A DNA stretch of 64,000 bases, taken from Nonlabens antarcticus. Its GTDB lineage: Bacteria; Bacteroidota; Bacteroidia; Flavobacteriales; Flavobacteriaceae. Both the position numbers and the translations under genes were made by a program. Numbering within the stretch: position 1 is the first letter of the stretch; the number at the start of each line of letters is the position of its first letter. The stretch spans positions 124,001-188,000 of the forward strand of contig NZ_JADFCO010000063.1 of NCBI RefSeq assembly GCF_015356755.1. Reading direction: 5' to 3'. The notes below the pieces were generated by a model. That model ran no database searches and had not been told where the DNA came from. It saw only the letters and a list, made by a program, of their open reading frames with translations. Below are positions 24,709 to 31,602 of the stretch, one piece after another.

Positions 24709-26190
24709 ATGAAGAATTATGTTGCTCTCGTGCTTATCGCATTAGTCTTGTTTTCTTGTAAAAATGATGAGGATTTTGAAATCGAATTTGATGCTGATGC
24801 AAAAACCATTATTTCTGGAAACGTAAGTAATGTGGACGCTCTGGGAATTGATAAACTCACTGTTTATACATATGATTATTTAGCAACGGATTATCAAGAA
24901 TTCTCCGCAGATATTAACGCAGACGGAAGTTTCAAACTGGAAGTACCATTGACCAGTCCTGCTGAGTTGACTGTGGTGGGAAATGCTCCTTTTAATATTC
25001 TTGCAATTCCAGGAGATTCTATTCACGTGACATACACTGCAGTTGACGTGGACAGCTTGAGATCTAAAACCAATTATAAATTTACAGGTGATCGCAGTGT
25101 TGTAAACGAGCGCTTGGTCGCTTACAAAGCCCAATTCCCTCTAGATGTACAGCCATTTTATGAATCTGAAGAAGAAACTGCAACAGCAGATTTTCTTTCT
25201 TATGTCTCAAAAAGTCAAAAAACACTGGAGGATTTTAATGCTAAATTCATTCAGGATTCTGATGAGCCTGTTTTGAAAAATTATATCAAGGCACAAGAAA
25301 AATATTACCTACCCACTACCCTACTTGATTTTGCAAATTACCGCAGCTACTATGACTTTGAAGCTCCAGATGCAGATGGCGAATATTACACATTCCTCGA
25401 TAACGTCCCAGAATTGAAAACTACCGATTTGGTAAATACAGGGACGGTGCAGCGTCTGATTTATAATCTGACCTATCGTTTGCGTAGTGAAGCAAGAGCA
25501 ACTGCTGGTGCAGAAATGGATGACGACGCCATGGATGTTAAAGCCATTGAACTCGCAGCAGCTCAAAAAGAAAAAGGTTTACTTTATGATTATGTGATCC
25601 ATGATCTGGCTTATGGAAGTTTTGCAGATCATAACCTAATCGTTTATGAAAAATCCAAAGAGCTCATTTCTAAGTCCATAACTAATGCCGCTATTAAGAA
25701 GTCAGTGATCGATCGATACAACGATGAGAAAAGATTATTAGATTCACCGGAATTACCAAAAGAAGCAGAGCTACTGACTTTTAAATCTGACGATCCAGAA
25801 AACTATCTTGATGAAATCGTGGCTAATGCTAACGGTAAGGTGATTTACATCGACAACTGGGCGACCTGGTGTGGACCATGTAAAGTAGAATTTAAAAATG
25901 CGTCACCTCAACTTCACGAAAAATTTAAGGATGATGTAGAATTTATTTATCTGTGTCACAACAGTGAACGTGCCGCTTACATTCCATCTATCGCACAGTT
26001 TCAAATAAAAGGGAAACACTACTTCTTAGAAGATAAAGCATCAAGTGTTATTGCAAGCCAGATCAATTTAGAAGGTTTCCCAACTTATACTATTTTCAAT
26101 AAAGAGGGAGAAATGGTTCAATCAGATTATATTCACAGGCCTAGTTATCCAGAAACCACAGAAATTTTGACAAAACTTATTAATGAATAA
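24709..26190 (+). CDS. Thioredoxin-like lipoprotein (TlpA-type)
   Basis: A 493-residue lipoprotein with signal KNYVALVLIALVLFSC (lipidated Cys17). The C-terminal third is a thioredoxin/TlpA domain with the redox pair in WATWCGPCKVEFKNASPQL and the cis-proline region NLEGFPTYTIFN. The N-terminal part (about 30-330) has beta-sheet then helical character as in Bacteroidota DUF4369-like proteins, though I cannot assign it firmly. It likely reduces or isomerises disulfides in the periplasm. It is the second gene of an operon and overlaps the next by 8 nt. Confidence 0.87.
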   Translation: MKNYVALVLIALVLFSCKNDEDFEIEFDADAKTIISGNVSNVDALGIDKLTVYTYDYLATDYQEFSADINADGSFKLEVPLTSPAELTVVGNAPFNILAIPGDSIHVTYTAVDVDSLRSKTNYKFTGDRSVVNERLVAYKAQFPLDVQPFYESEEETATADFLSYVSKSQKTLEDFNAKFIQDSDEPVLKNYIKAQEKYYLPTTLLDFANYRSYYDFEAPDADGEYYTFLDNVPELKTTDLVNTGTVQRLIYNLTYRLRSEARATAGAEMDDDAMDVKAIELAAAQKEKGLLYDYVIHDLAYGSFADHNLIVYEKSKELISKSITNAAIKKSVIDRYNDEKRLLDSPELPKEAELLTFKSDDPENYLDEIVANANGKVIYIDNWATWCGPCKVEFKNASPQLHEKFKDDVEFIYLCHNSERAAYIPSIAQFQIKGKHYFLEDKASSVIASQINLEGFPTYTIFNKEGEMVQSDYIHRPSYPETTEILTKLINE

Positions 26191-26695
26191 ATCAAAACTT
26201 CTTATTGTAGGAATTTTATTATGCACAATTATGTCTTCTTGTGAGAAGGATGATTTGTGTATTCCAGAAGAAGCGGCAACACCACGGTTAATAATTCTTT
26301 TTAAGGACAGTAATAATCCCCTAATTAGAAAACCGGTATCAGACCTTCAAGTAATTGAAATAGCAAGCAACACAGCCGCTCCTTTGAATGATGCGGGAAA
26401 CACCCGTTTGACTCAGGTAGACTCCATCGCAATACCTTTACGCATTAATGCGAGTATGTCTGAATATGATTTCGTCAGGATATTGAATGGGGCGACAAAC
26501 GCTGATCCTATCAATTTTACATATGTATCAGCTCCAGAATATATCAACCGCGCCTGCGGTTATAAGGCAGTTTATAACGAGTTAACTGCAACACCAGTAA
26601 CAGAATCACCTTCTGCACAATGGATTAGAAACATTATCGTTAAAAATAGTAGCGTCACCTCAAATCAAGATGTCCATGTGGAGATACGTCACTAG
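26183..26695 (+). CDS. DUF6452-family lipoprotein
   Basis: A 170-residue lipoprotein (signal KSKLLIVGILLCTIMSSC) with a core of predicted beta-strands, including DDLCIPEEAATPRLIILFKD and YINRACGYKAVYNEL. These fit the DUF6452 family of Bacteroidota, whose function is unknown. Its start overlaps the thioredoxin-lipoprotein gene by 8 nt and its end overlaps the DUF6048 gene by 26 nt, so all three envelope proteins are co-translated. This suggests a shared outer-membrane role, which is inference. Confidence 0.82.
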   Translation: MNKSKLLIVGILLCTIMSSCEKDDLCIPEEAATPRLIILFKDSNNPLIRKPVSDLQVIEIASNTAAPLNDAGNTRLTQVDSIAIPLRINASMSEYDFVRILNGATNADPINFTYVSAPEYINRACGYKAVYNELTATPVTESPSAQWIRNIIVKNSSVTSNQDVHVEIRH

Positions 26696-27377
26696 CTTTT
26701 GTGTTTTTCTATGTTGTACCAATGCTTTTTCACAAAATGCGGAAGCACCATCTGTAGCAACTGACAGCACCCAATACAAAGAAACCTATGGTTTGCGAGT
26801 AGGGGTTGATCTTGCGAGTTTGATTAGAACTGGCTTTGATAAGGAGTATTCTGGATTTCAAATCCTGTCTGATTATCGCTTGACAGACCGATGGTACCTG
26901 GCAGCAGAATTGGGAAATGAACAATTAGAAAGAGAAACAAATCAAATTGATTTTGAAACCAGTGGATCTTATGTAAAAGCTGGCGGCGACTATAATTTCT
27001 ACCGCAACTGGCTCGATATGGATAATATGATTTATGTGGGCTTGCGTGTAGGAGCTGCTAATTTTTCCCAAACCCTCAATCGCTACAATTACTACCAGGA
27101 CAATGAACTATACGATCAGGTAACCGTATTTCCTAATGAGAAAACCACAGGACTTATTGTCATATGGGGAGAGGTTCAAACTGGCCTTAAGGTCGAGGTG
27201 TTGAATAATGTTTATATGAACATTAATGTACAGTTGAAGGTTATGGCTAGTGAAGATGCCCCTGAAAATTTTGGAAATCTCTATGTACCTGGATTTGGTC
27301 GTACCTATGACACTAATAATATAGGCGTGGGTTATTCCTATGGGATTTCTTATAGAATCCCATTTTATAAGAAGTAA
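26670..27377 (+). CDS. DUF6048-family outer-membrane beta-barrel protein
   Basis: A 235-residue protein with a signal peptide (SFCVFLCCTNAFSQ) and repeated amphipathic strands (YGLRVGVDLASLIRTGF, YVKAGGDYNFYRNWL), ending in a short terminal strand (GISYRIPFYKK). It matches the DUF6048 pattern, a small outer-membrane barrel. The start is ATG 26670, with a second ATG two codons on. It overlaps the DUF6452 gene by 26 nt and ends the operon 15 nt before a palindrome. Confidence 0.82.
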   Translation: MSMWRYVTSFCVFLCCTNAFSQNAEAPSVATDSTQYKETYGLRVGVDLASLIRTGFDKEYSGFQILSDYRLTDRWYLAAELGNEQLERETNQIDFETSGSYVKAGGDYNFYRNWLDMDNMIYVGLRVGAANFSQTLNRYNYYQDNELYDQVTVFPNEKTTGLIVIWGEVQTGLKVEVLNNVYMNINVQLKVMASEDAPENFGNLYVPGFGRTYDTNNIGVGYSYGISYRIPFYKK

Positions 27378-27392
27378 AATTTAATAGAAGTC

Positions 27393-27408
27393 CGCTTTCG
27401 CGAAAGCG
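27393..27408. repeat. Dispersed palindrome CGCTTTCGCGAAAGCG, exact copy
   Basis: Intergenic, 15 nt past the DUF6048 gene. Here the symmetry extends by one pair to CCGCTTTCGCGAAAGCGG. Confidence 0.9.
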
Positions 27409-27638
27409 GAAAACCATTCCACAATCTGACTTCAAATTATTCCATAATACCCCATTATAAATTCCGAAACAAATGACCTAGAGTTTTATAAATATGGAAA
27501 GCAGCTATGCTCTACATAAATTCAATATGTTTTAAAAATCAACACTTGCGTGAACGCTTTACAAGTATATTTGAGTGTGCATTTGTTTGAATTAAACGAT
27601 ACATCAGACCACAATATTGAAGTTTTGAAACACATCAT

Positions 27639-27675
27639 AAAAAATCCCGTGACGTAAACGTTCACGGGATTTTTT
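27639..27675. terminator. Bidirectional terminator between DUF6048 and FKBP genes
   Basis: Stem AAAAAATCCCGTGA / TCACGGGATTTTTT with a 9-nt loop; A and T runs on either side serve both convergent genes. Confidence 0.88.
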
Positions 27676-27714
27676 AGATCTTATCTCTTGAATTACAGTC
27701 GAATCATCAACTCG

Positions 27715-28665
27715 CTAATTTTCGGTCTGATTATCTAAGTAATCCGGTATTCCATCACCATCAGTGTCCTTAGCATCGCTGGGGTTTCCATCGCCGTTAG
27801 GATCTGCATTTTCATCTTTGGTTAAAATACCGTCGTTATCATCATCTGCATCTATATAGTTATATAGGGGCTGTCTTCCAGGACCGAAATCTTCATCTGT
27901 ATTATCAATAAAGCCAGTTGATCTCAAATTACCATCACCATCAAGATCCTCAAAAACGGAAAGGATGCCATCACCATCATGATCAGTAATTTTAACTTTA
28001 CGAAGCTTGAAGGTAAATATTAATGGAGAATACGCCGGTATTCTAGCTTGTGTGCTACCAAAATAACCCAATCCGGATGGTATAAAAACAGCGCCTATAC
28101 CACTGCCTTTGTAGCTAATTGTCCCATCATCATTTGGAATTATCACTTCAGAATCTTTGAATTGTGTTACACCGACGGTAAATCCTACTATCGTTGCTGG
28201 GGTTACTAAACTTCCTGGCAAATCAAACCAGATGCTGTTAATGCTACTATCAAATTCAGTCCCATCTAAAAGAGTTCCTTTATAACTCACTAAAGCACTA
28301 TCTGCAAAGGTAGGCGGTCTTGTTCCTTCACCTTCACGGGCTTTTAAGATATAGACCTGATAATCAACTCCATTTCTAGTAACATTCTGGCTAATTACCT
28401 GTTGTGATAGAGGAATTTGCGAACTATCACCTGCTTCAATTTCTTTGAAATTCACATCAAAATCAGCACCGTCTGGAGCATTCTGCATTTCAGTTTGATC
28501 CCAATAGTGGGTATTGAGGAACAAATTGATCTCTGCGATATCTTCTAGATAAACCTCTTGAGGATCTCTTTGCTCTATTTCTGGAGAATCATCGTCGCTA
28601 CCACAAGAAATTAATAAGAGTGCGGCGATAAGTGTTAGAAATTGTAATTTTAGTTTTTTCATCAT
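27715..28665 (-). CDS. FKBP-type peptidyl-prolyl isomerase lipoprotein with calcium-type repeats
   Basis: Starting at ATG 28665 (316 residues; a second ATG follows directly), this lipoprotein has the signal KKLKLQFLTLIAALLLISC. An FKBP fold spans about residues 80-215 (VSYKGTLLDGTEFDSS, then IPSGLGYFGSTQARIPAYSPLIFTFKL). A tail of Asp-rich TSP3-like repeats follows (DHDGDGILSVFEDLDGDGN, DTDGDGIPDYLDN). FKBP domains speed proline isomerisation, here in the periplasm. The in-frame TTG at 28683 lies within the -7 box and is not a likely start. The repeats resemble those of the 16.6 kb lipoprotein. Confidence 0.88.
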   Translation of the reverse strand: MMKKLKLQFLTLIAALLLISCGSDDDSPEIEQRDPQEVYLEDIAEINLFLNTHYWDQTEMQNAPDGADFDVNFKEIEAGDSSQIPLSQQVISQNVTRNGVDYQVYILKAREGEGTRPPTFADSALVSYKGTLLDGTEFDSSINSIWFDLPGSLVTPATIVGFTVGVTQFKDSEVIIPNDDGTISYKGSGIGAVFIPSGLGYFGSTQARIPAYSPLIFTFKLRKVKITDHDGDGILSVFEDLDGDGNLRSTGFIDNTDEDFGPGRQPLYNYIDADDDNDGILTKDENADPNGDGNPSDAKDTDGDGIPDYLDNQTEN

Positions 28666-28680
28666 CGATTTTTCGAGCCT

Positions 28681-28688
28681 CAAAGATA
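28681..28688 (-). promoter_or_regulatory. -7 box (TATCTTTG) for the FKBP lipoprotein
   Basis: It lies 15 nt before the ATG at 28665 and 12 bp from a divergent box (28700-28707), forming a compact two-way promoter. Confidence 0.55.
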
Positions 28689-28699
28689 GTATTTTCAGC

Positions 28700-28707
28700 T
28701 ATTTTTG
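28700..28707 (+). promoter_or_regulatory. -7 box (TATTTTTG) for the S4-domain gene
   Basis: It lies 30 nt before the ATG at 28738. Confidence 0.5.
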
Positions 28708-28737
28708 TAAGGATAACGCTATATTAAACGGCATCTT

Positions 28738-29118
28738 ATGCGCATTGATAAATATTTATGGTCTGTTCGTTATTATAAAACCAGAAGCAAAGCTACTGAC
28801 GCGGCAAAAAAGGGCCGTTTTAGAGTGAACGGTGACATTGTAAAACCAGCACGTGACGTGTTTCCTGGTGATATGATAAGCCTGCGTAAAGATCAGATAG
28901 ATTACAAGGTAGAAGTACTGGATCTACCTGCTAGTCGCGTGGGGGCTAAATTAGTCAACCTATATAGAGTAGATCGCACGCCTCAAGAAAATTTTGATGC
29001 TAAAAAAATGATTGAACTCAATCAGGATTACTATCGCCGCAAGGGAGAAGGAAGACCCACTAAGAAAGATCGTAGAGATCTTGATGATGTTCTTGATCAA
29101 ACGGAAGAAATTGACTAA
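28738..29118 (+). CDS. S4-domain RNA-binding protein (Hsp15/HslR-like)
   Basis: The 126 residues begin with an S4 RNA-binding domain (MRIDKYLWSVRYYKTRSKATDAAKKG, then VNGDIVKPARDVFPGDMISL). A basic tail ends in an acidic stretch (DRRDLDDVLDQTEEID). Hsp15 binds stalled 50S subunits carrying a nascent chain and helps recycle them. The length and N-terminal arginine-rich motif fit that family. It shares a bidirectional promoter with the FKBP lipoprotein. Confidence 0.88.
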   Translation: MRIDKYLWSVRYYKTRSKATDAAKKGRFRVNGDIVKPARDVFPGDMISLRKDQIDYKVEVLDLPASRVGAKLVNLYRVDRTPQENFDAKKMIELNQDYYRRKGEGRPTKKDRRDLDDVLDQTEEID

Positions 29119-29246
29119 TCCTTAAGTCCCGATTTTTCGATAAAATTCTAAAGAATAACCTTTAAATGATTGATTTTAACCCATCGGTTGAATTAGAAGG
29201 ATTTTAATTCATCTAGCTGTAAATAGGTAACCAACAAACACTTTCT

Positions 29247-29735
29247 ATGGAAATATTAAACCATGATCAGATAACAAATAAAATTCGCCGCATCGCTTAT
29301 CAAATTGGCGAGGTTTACATGGAGCATGACCAGATAGTTCTCGCTGGTATTGCTGACGGTGGTTTTGTACTTGCTAAAAAGCTCAAGGAACATCTAGCCC
29401 AAATTTGCGATTTTGAGGTAATTCTCTGTGAGGTTACCATGGACAAGCAGAACCCACTGGATTCTGTAAAAACAAGTCTTGATGCTGCGGCCTATGAAAA
29501 TAAGGGAATTGTTCTGTGCGATGATGTATTGAATTCAGGAACCACTTTAATGTATGCCGTAAGACATTTTCTTGAAGTTCCTGTCAAAAAGTTTAAAACA
29601 GCAGTTCTTGTCAATCGCAATCATAAGAAATATCCCGTTAAAGCAGATTTTAAAGGAATCTCGCTTTCCACAACGATTGAGGAGCATGTTCAGGTTGATA
29701 TTGAATCTGAAGTGTACAGTGTGAGTTTAAACTAA
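29247..29735 (+). CDS. PyrR-like phosphoribosyltransferase family protein
   Basis: A 162-residue type I phosphoribosyltransferase fold with the PRPP-binding loop IVLCDDVLNSGTTLMYAV and the N-terminal pattern IAYQIGEVYMEHDQIVLAGIADGGFVLAKKL. PyrR proteins act as uracil phosphoribosyltransferases and, in some bacteria, bind pyr mRNA. No pyr operon is adjacent, so its role (uracil salvage or a related base) is uncertain. It converges with aroK and the coding ends overlap by 9 nt. Confidence 0.85.
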   Translation: MEILNHDQITNKIRRIAYQIGEVYMEHDQIVLAGIADGGFVLAKKLKEHLAQICDFEVILCEVTMDKQNPLDSVKTSLDAAAYENKGIVLCDDVLNSGTTLMYAVRHFLEVPVKKFKTAVLVNRNHKKYPVKADFKGISLSTTIEEHVQVDIESEVYSVSLN

Positions 29736-30263
29736 GGTTCTAATTTCCTGAGCTAATTGTTGCGGCGTCTTTCCTTCTATCGATACGGTAAAATCAGCCA
29801 TGTCATAAAAAATGGATCGTTCCAAAAGATGTTTGCCAATAAATTCTGCTAGCTCTTCTTTGTCATCAATACTTCTAATCAGTGGACGATGTTCTTTTTC
29901 GATAAATAATCGATCAGTCAAAAAAGGGACGTTTGCTCTTAGATAAATAGAAGCAGCATTTGAACATTTGTTTACTAAATTCATATTATCATAGTAACAA
30001 GGTGTTCCACCACCTAGAGATAAAACCGTTTTTTCAGAGCGCTTCAAAAGCATTTCCAAATGAGTCATTTCCTGTTTTCTGAAATAAATGATGCCTTTTT
30101 GGTCGATTATCTCTGCAATAGTAGAATTTTCGCTAGATTCTATGTAATCATCAAGATCAATATGAACATAGCTTAAAACAGATGCAAGCTCCTGTCCCAC
30201 AGTTGTTTTACCCGACCCCATATACCCTAACAACACAATAACCGATTTACTTTCTTCGCTCAT
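29727..30263 (-). CDS. aroK: Shikimate kinase
   Basis: It phosphorylates shikimate at O3 in aromatic amino-acid synthesis. Starting at ATG 30263 (178 residues), it shows the Walker A loop LLGYMGSGKTTVGQ, the shikimate-binding LDDYIE, FRKQEM (the R/E pair that contacts substrate), VLSLGGGTPCY, and the lid REHRPLI-like segment KEHRPLIRSI. An in-frame TTG two codons upstream is less likely. The 5' gene is the tRNA pair, transcribed away. Confidence 0.95.
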   Translation of the reverse strand: MSEESKSVIVLLGYMGSGKTTVGQELASVLSYVHIDLDDYIESSENSTIAEIIDQKGIIYFRKQEMTHLEMLLKRSEKTVLSLGGGTPCYYDNMNLVNKCSNAASIYLRANVPFLTDRLFIEKEHRPLIRSIDDKEELAEFIGKHLLERSIFYDMADFTVSIEGKTPQQLAQEIRTLV

Positions 30264-30285
30264 TTTCAAGTAGATAATTTTCTTT

Positions 30286-30293
30286 CAAATTTA
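30286..30293 (-). promoter_or_regulatory. -7 box (TAAATTTG) for aroK
   Basis: It lies 22 nt before the ATG at 30263. Confidence 0.45.
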
Positions 30294-30329
30294 TATCAAA
30301 AAGATTAGCAGGTTATGCAGGATACGTTT

Positions 30330-30337
30330 TATATTTG
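30330..30337 (+). promoter_or_regulatory. -7 box (TATATTTG) for tRNA-Lys
   Basis: It ends 20 nt before the mature tRNA 5' end. Confidence 0.6.
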
Positions 30338-30357
30338 CACCCGCAATTAAAAATACC

Positions 30358-30430
30358 GACTTGGTAGCTCAGCTGGTAGAGCATCACACTTTTAATGTGA
30401 GGGTCCTGGGTTCGAACCCCAGCCAAGTCA
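30358..30430 (+). tRNA. tRNA-Lys (anticodon TTT)
   Basis: 73 nt. The acceptor stem GACTTGG / CCAAGTC pairs fully and ends in discriminator A. The D arm is GCTCAGCTGGTAGAGC and the anticodon stem TCACA / TGTGA holds loop CTTTTAA with anticodon TTT. The T arm is CTGGGTTCGAACCCCAG. No CCA is encoded after the discriminator (CAA follows), so CCA must be added by the nucleotidyltransferase. Confidence 0.98.
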
Positions 30431-30451
30431 CAAAAGCCGTAAGGTTTTTAT

Positions 30452-30480
30452 AAGTCCTTATTCAATAAGGGCTTTTTTTT
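30452..30480 (+). terminator. Terminator between tRNA-Lys and tRNA-Leu
   Basis: Stem AAGTCCTTA / TAAGGGCTT with one G-T pair and the 5-nt loop TTCAA, then eight Ts. Confidence 0.85.
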
Positions 30481-30481
30481 T

Positions 30482-30566
30482 ACCCGGGTGCTGAAATTGG
30501 TAGACAGGCACGGTTGAGGGCCGTGTGTATTTATACGTGTGGGTTCAAGTCCCATTCCGGGTACCA
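30482..30566 (+). tRNA. tRNA-Leu (anticodon GAG), CCA encoded
   Basis: A long-variable-arm tRNA. The acceptor ACCCGGG pairs with TCCGGGT, and discriminator A is followed by encoded CCA (30564-30566). The anticodon stem CACGG / CCGTG holds loop TTGAGGG with anticodon GAG. The variable arm spans TGTATTTATACG and the T loop is TTCAAGT. It begins 2 nt after the tRNA-Lys terminator, and no separate promoter is evident. Confidence 0.97.
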
Positions 30567-30569
30567 AGT

Positions 30570-30613
30570 AAACCCCTTAAAAGAGTTGTATCAACTCTTT
30601 TAAGGGGTTTTTC
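30570..30613 (+). terminator. Long terminator after tRNA-Leu
   Basis: A perfect 19-bp stem running from AAACCCC (30570) to GGGGTTT (30610) with a TAT loop, followed by TT. It is one of the strongest hairpins in the window. Confidence 0.92.
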
Positions 30614-30744
30614 TATTCTAGAAAAATTAGTTTTATAAACTACAAATCTCAGATCAACCTTAAAACCTCTTATTCAAAGCTTGTATTGATTGCGCTAGTC
30701 TACAAGCCATTCTTTTGTTACCGTAACGTATTTAAAAATAGACC

Positions 30745-30782
30745 AGGTCAATTAGTAATACTTTATACAATTATTGACCCCT
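30745..30782. repeat. Interrupted inverted repeat upstream of the metal cluster
   Basis: CAGGTCAAT and its partner ATTGACC(C)CTG face each other across about 19 nt, with one bulged C. It could be an operator or a weak hairpin. Confidence 0.4.
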
Positions 30783-31005
30783 GTGGTAAGTATTAATAAA
30801 ACGATATTCAAATTGAGTTCTACAAACCCTAACGAATGCCCACGCACGTTAACCTGTCAATCATTTCACTATCAAAAATTTCAACCTGGATGACAAAAGG
30901 GTTTAGGTATACTTTTATTCAGTATTAGGACATCATTGCTATCTTATATTTAGCGAAATTTTGAAAGCACCAACAAAACATATAGAGTTTAATAACAATG
31001 TATAT

Positions 31006-31013
31006 TATATTTG
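31006..31013 (+). promoter_or_regulatory. -7 box (TATATTTG) for the metal cluster
   Basis: It ends 7 nt before the ATG at 31021, which fixes that start over an upstream TTG at 30961. Confidence 0.55.
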
Positions 31014-31020
31014 CGAACTG

Positions 31021-31416
31021 ATGAAAATTATCACTTCCATTTCAATGGTTTTTCTATTCCTGTTTCAAGGAGTGAATGTACGTATGAGTTTTCATGAGTC
31101 CTTAGAAAAGGTGTCTGATTTTATTTCCCATTACCAAGTACATAAAGCGTATGACGACGATTCTTTCCTACAGTATGCCGTAGAAGAATTATTTGATCAC
31201 CCTAGCGATAGCGAGTCTCATCATAAAGAAACTCATGATAATGAGACACCCGCGCACTCCCATCAACAAATTTTTCAAGTTTCTGTATTTGTAGCACCTT
31301 CTAATAGTCTAACAATTAATTCTGTGGCTATAGAGCAAATGAAGCAATACAGCCATTATTCTTTTCAGTTTAATTCTAGGTCTCTAGAATCTCTCTTCCA
31401 GCCTCCCAGAGTATAA
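31021..31416 (+). CDS. His-rich exported protein at the head of the metal cluster
   Basis: 131 residues from ATG 31021, with a hydrophobic N-terminus (KIITSISMVFLFLFQGV) that could be a signal or anchor. The middle is rich in His, Asp and Glu (DSESHHKETHDNETPAHSHQQ), which suggests divalent metal binding outside the cytosol. No named domain is recognised. It precedes the RND pump gene in the same direction, so a metal-capture or sensing role is plausible but unproven. Confidence 0.65.
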   Translation: MKIITSISMVFLFLFQGVNVRMSFHESLEKVSDFISHYQVHKAYDDDSFLQYAVEELFDHPSDSESHHKETHDNETPAHSHQQIFQVSVFVAPSNSLTINSVAIEQMKQYSHYSFQFNSRSLESLFQPPRV

Positions 31417-31475
31417 TTAAGTTTTCACGGGACAACTCTGTCTTTTCGTGACTTTACTTTAGATAAGTACAGTTT

Positions 31476-31491
31476 CGCTTTCGCGAAAGCG
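31476..31491. repeat. Dispersed palindrome CGCTTTCGCGAAAGCG, exact copy
   Basis: Intergenic, between the His-rich gene and the RND pump gene. Confidence 0.9.
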
Positions 31492-31602
31492 ACATCCCTT
31501 TTATCACATATTTAGATTCAATATTATAGGCGCTTTGTAGTGATCTGTATTATGAGCTTTTTATGTCATGCTTAATTTTCACTCAAAAAATATTCTCATA
31601 TA

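Larger units (their letters stand above)
27378..27714. other. Convergent intergenic region around 27.4-27.7 kb
   Basis: It contains the palindrome at 27393-27408 and a terminator at 27639-27675. Nothing else is recognisable. Confidence 0.7.
30614..31020. other. Gap between tRNA-Leu and the metal cluster
   Basis: About 400 nt. It holds an interrupted inverted repeat (CAGGTCAAT at 30745-30753 with ATTGACC at 30773-30779, then CTG) and a -7 box at 31006-31013. No att-like copy of either tRNA end and no integrase were seen. Confidence 0.6.
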
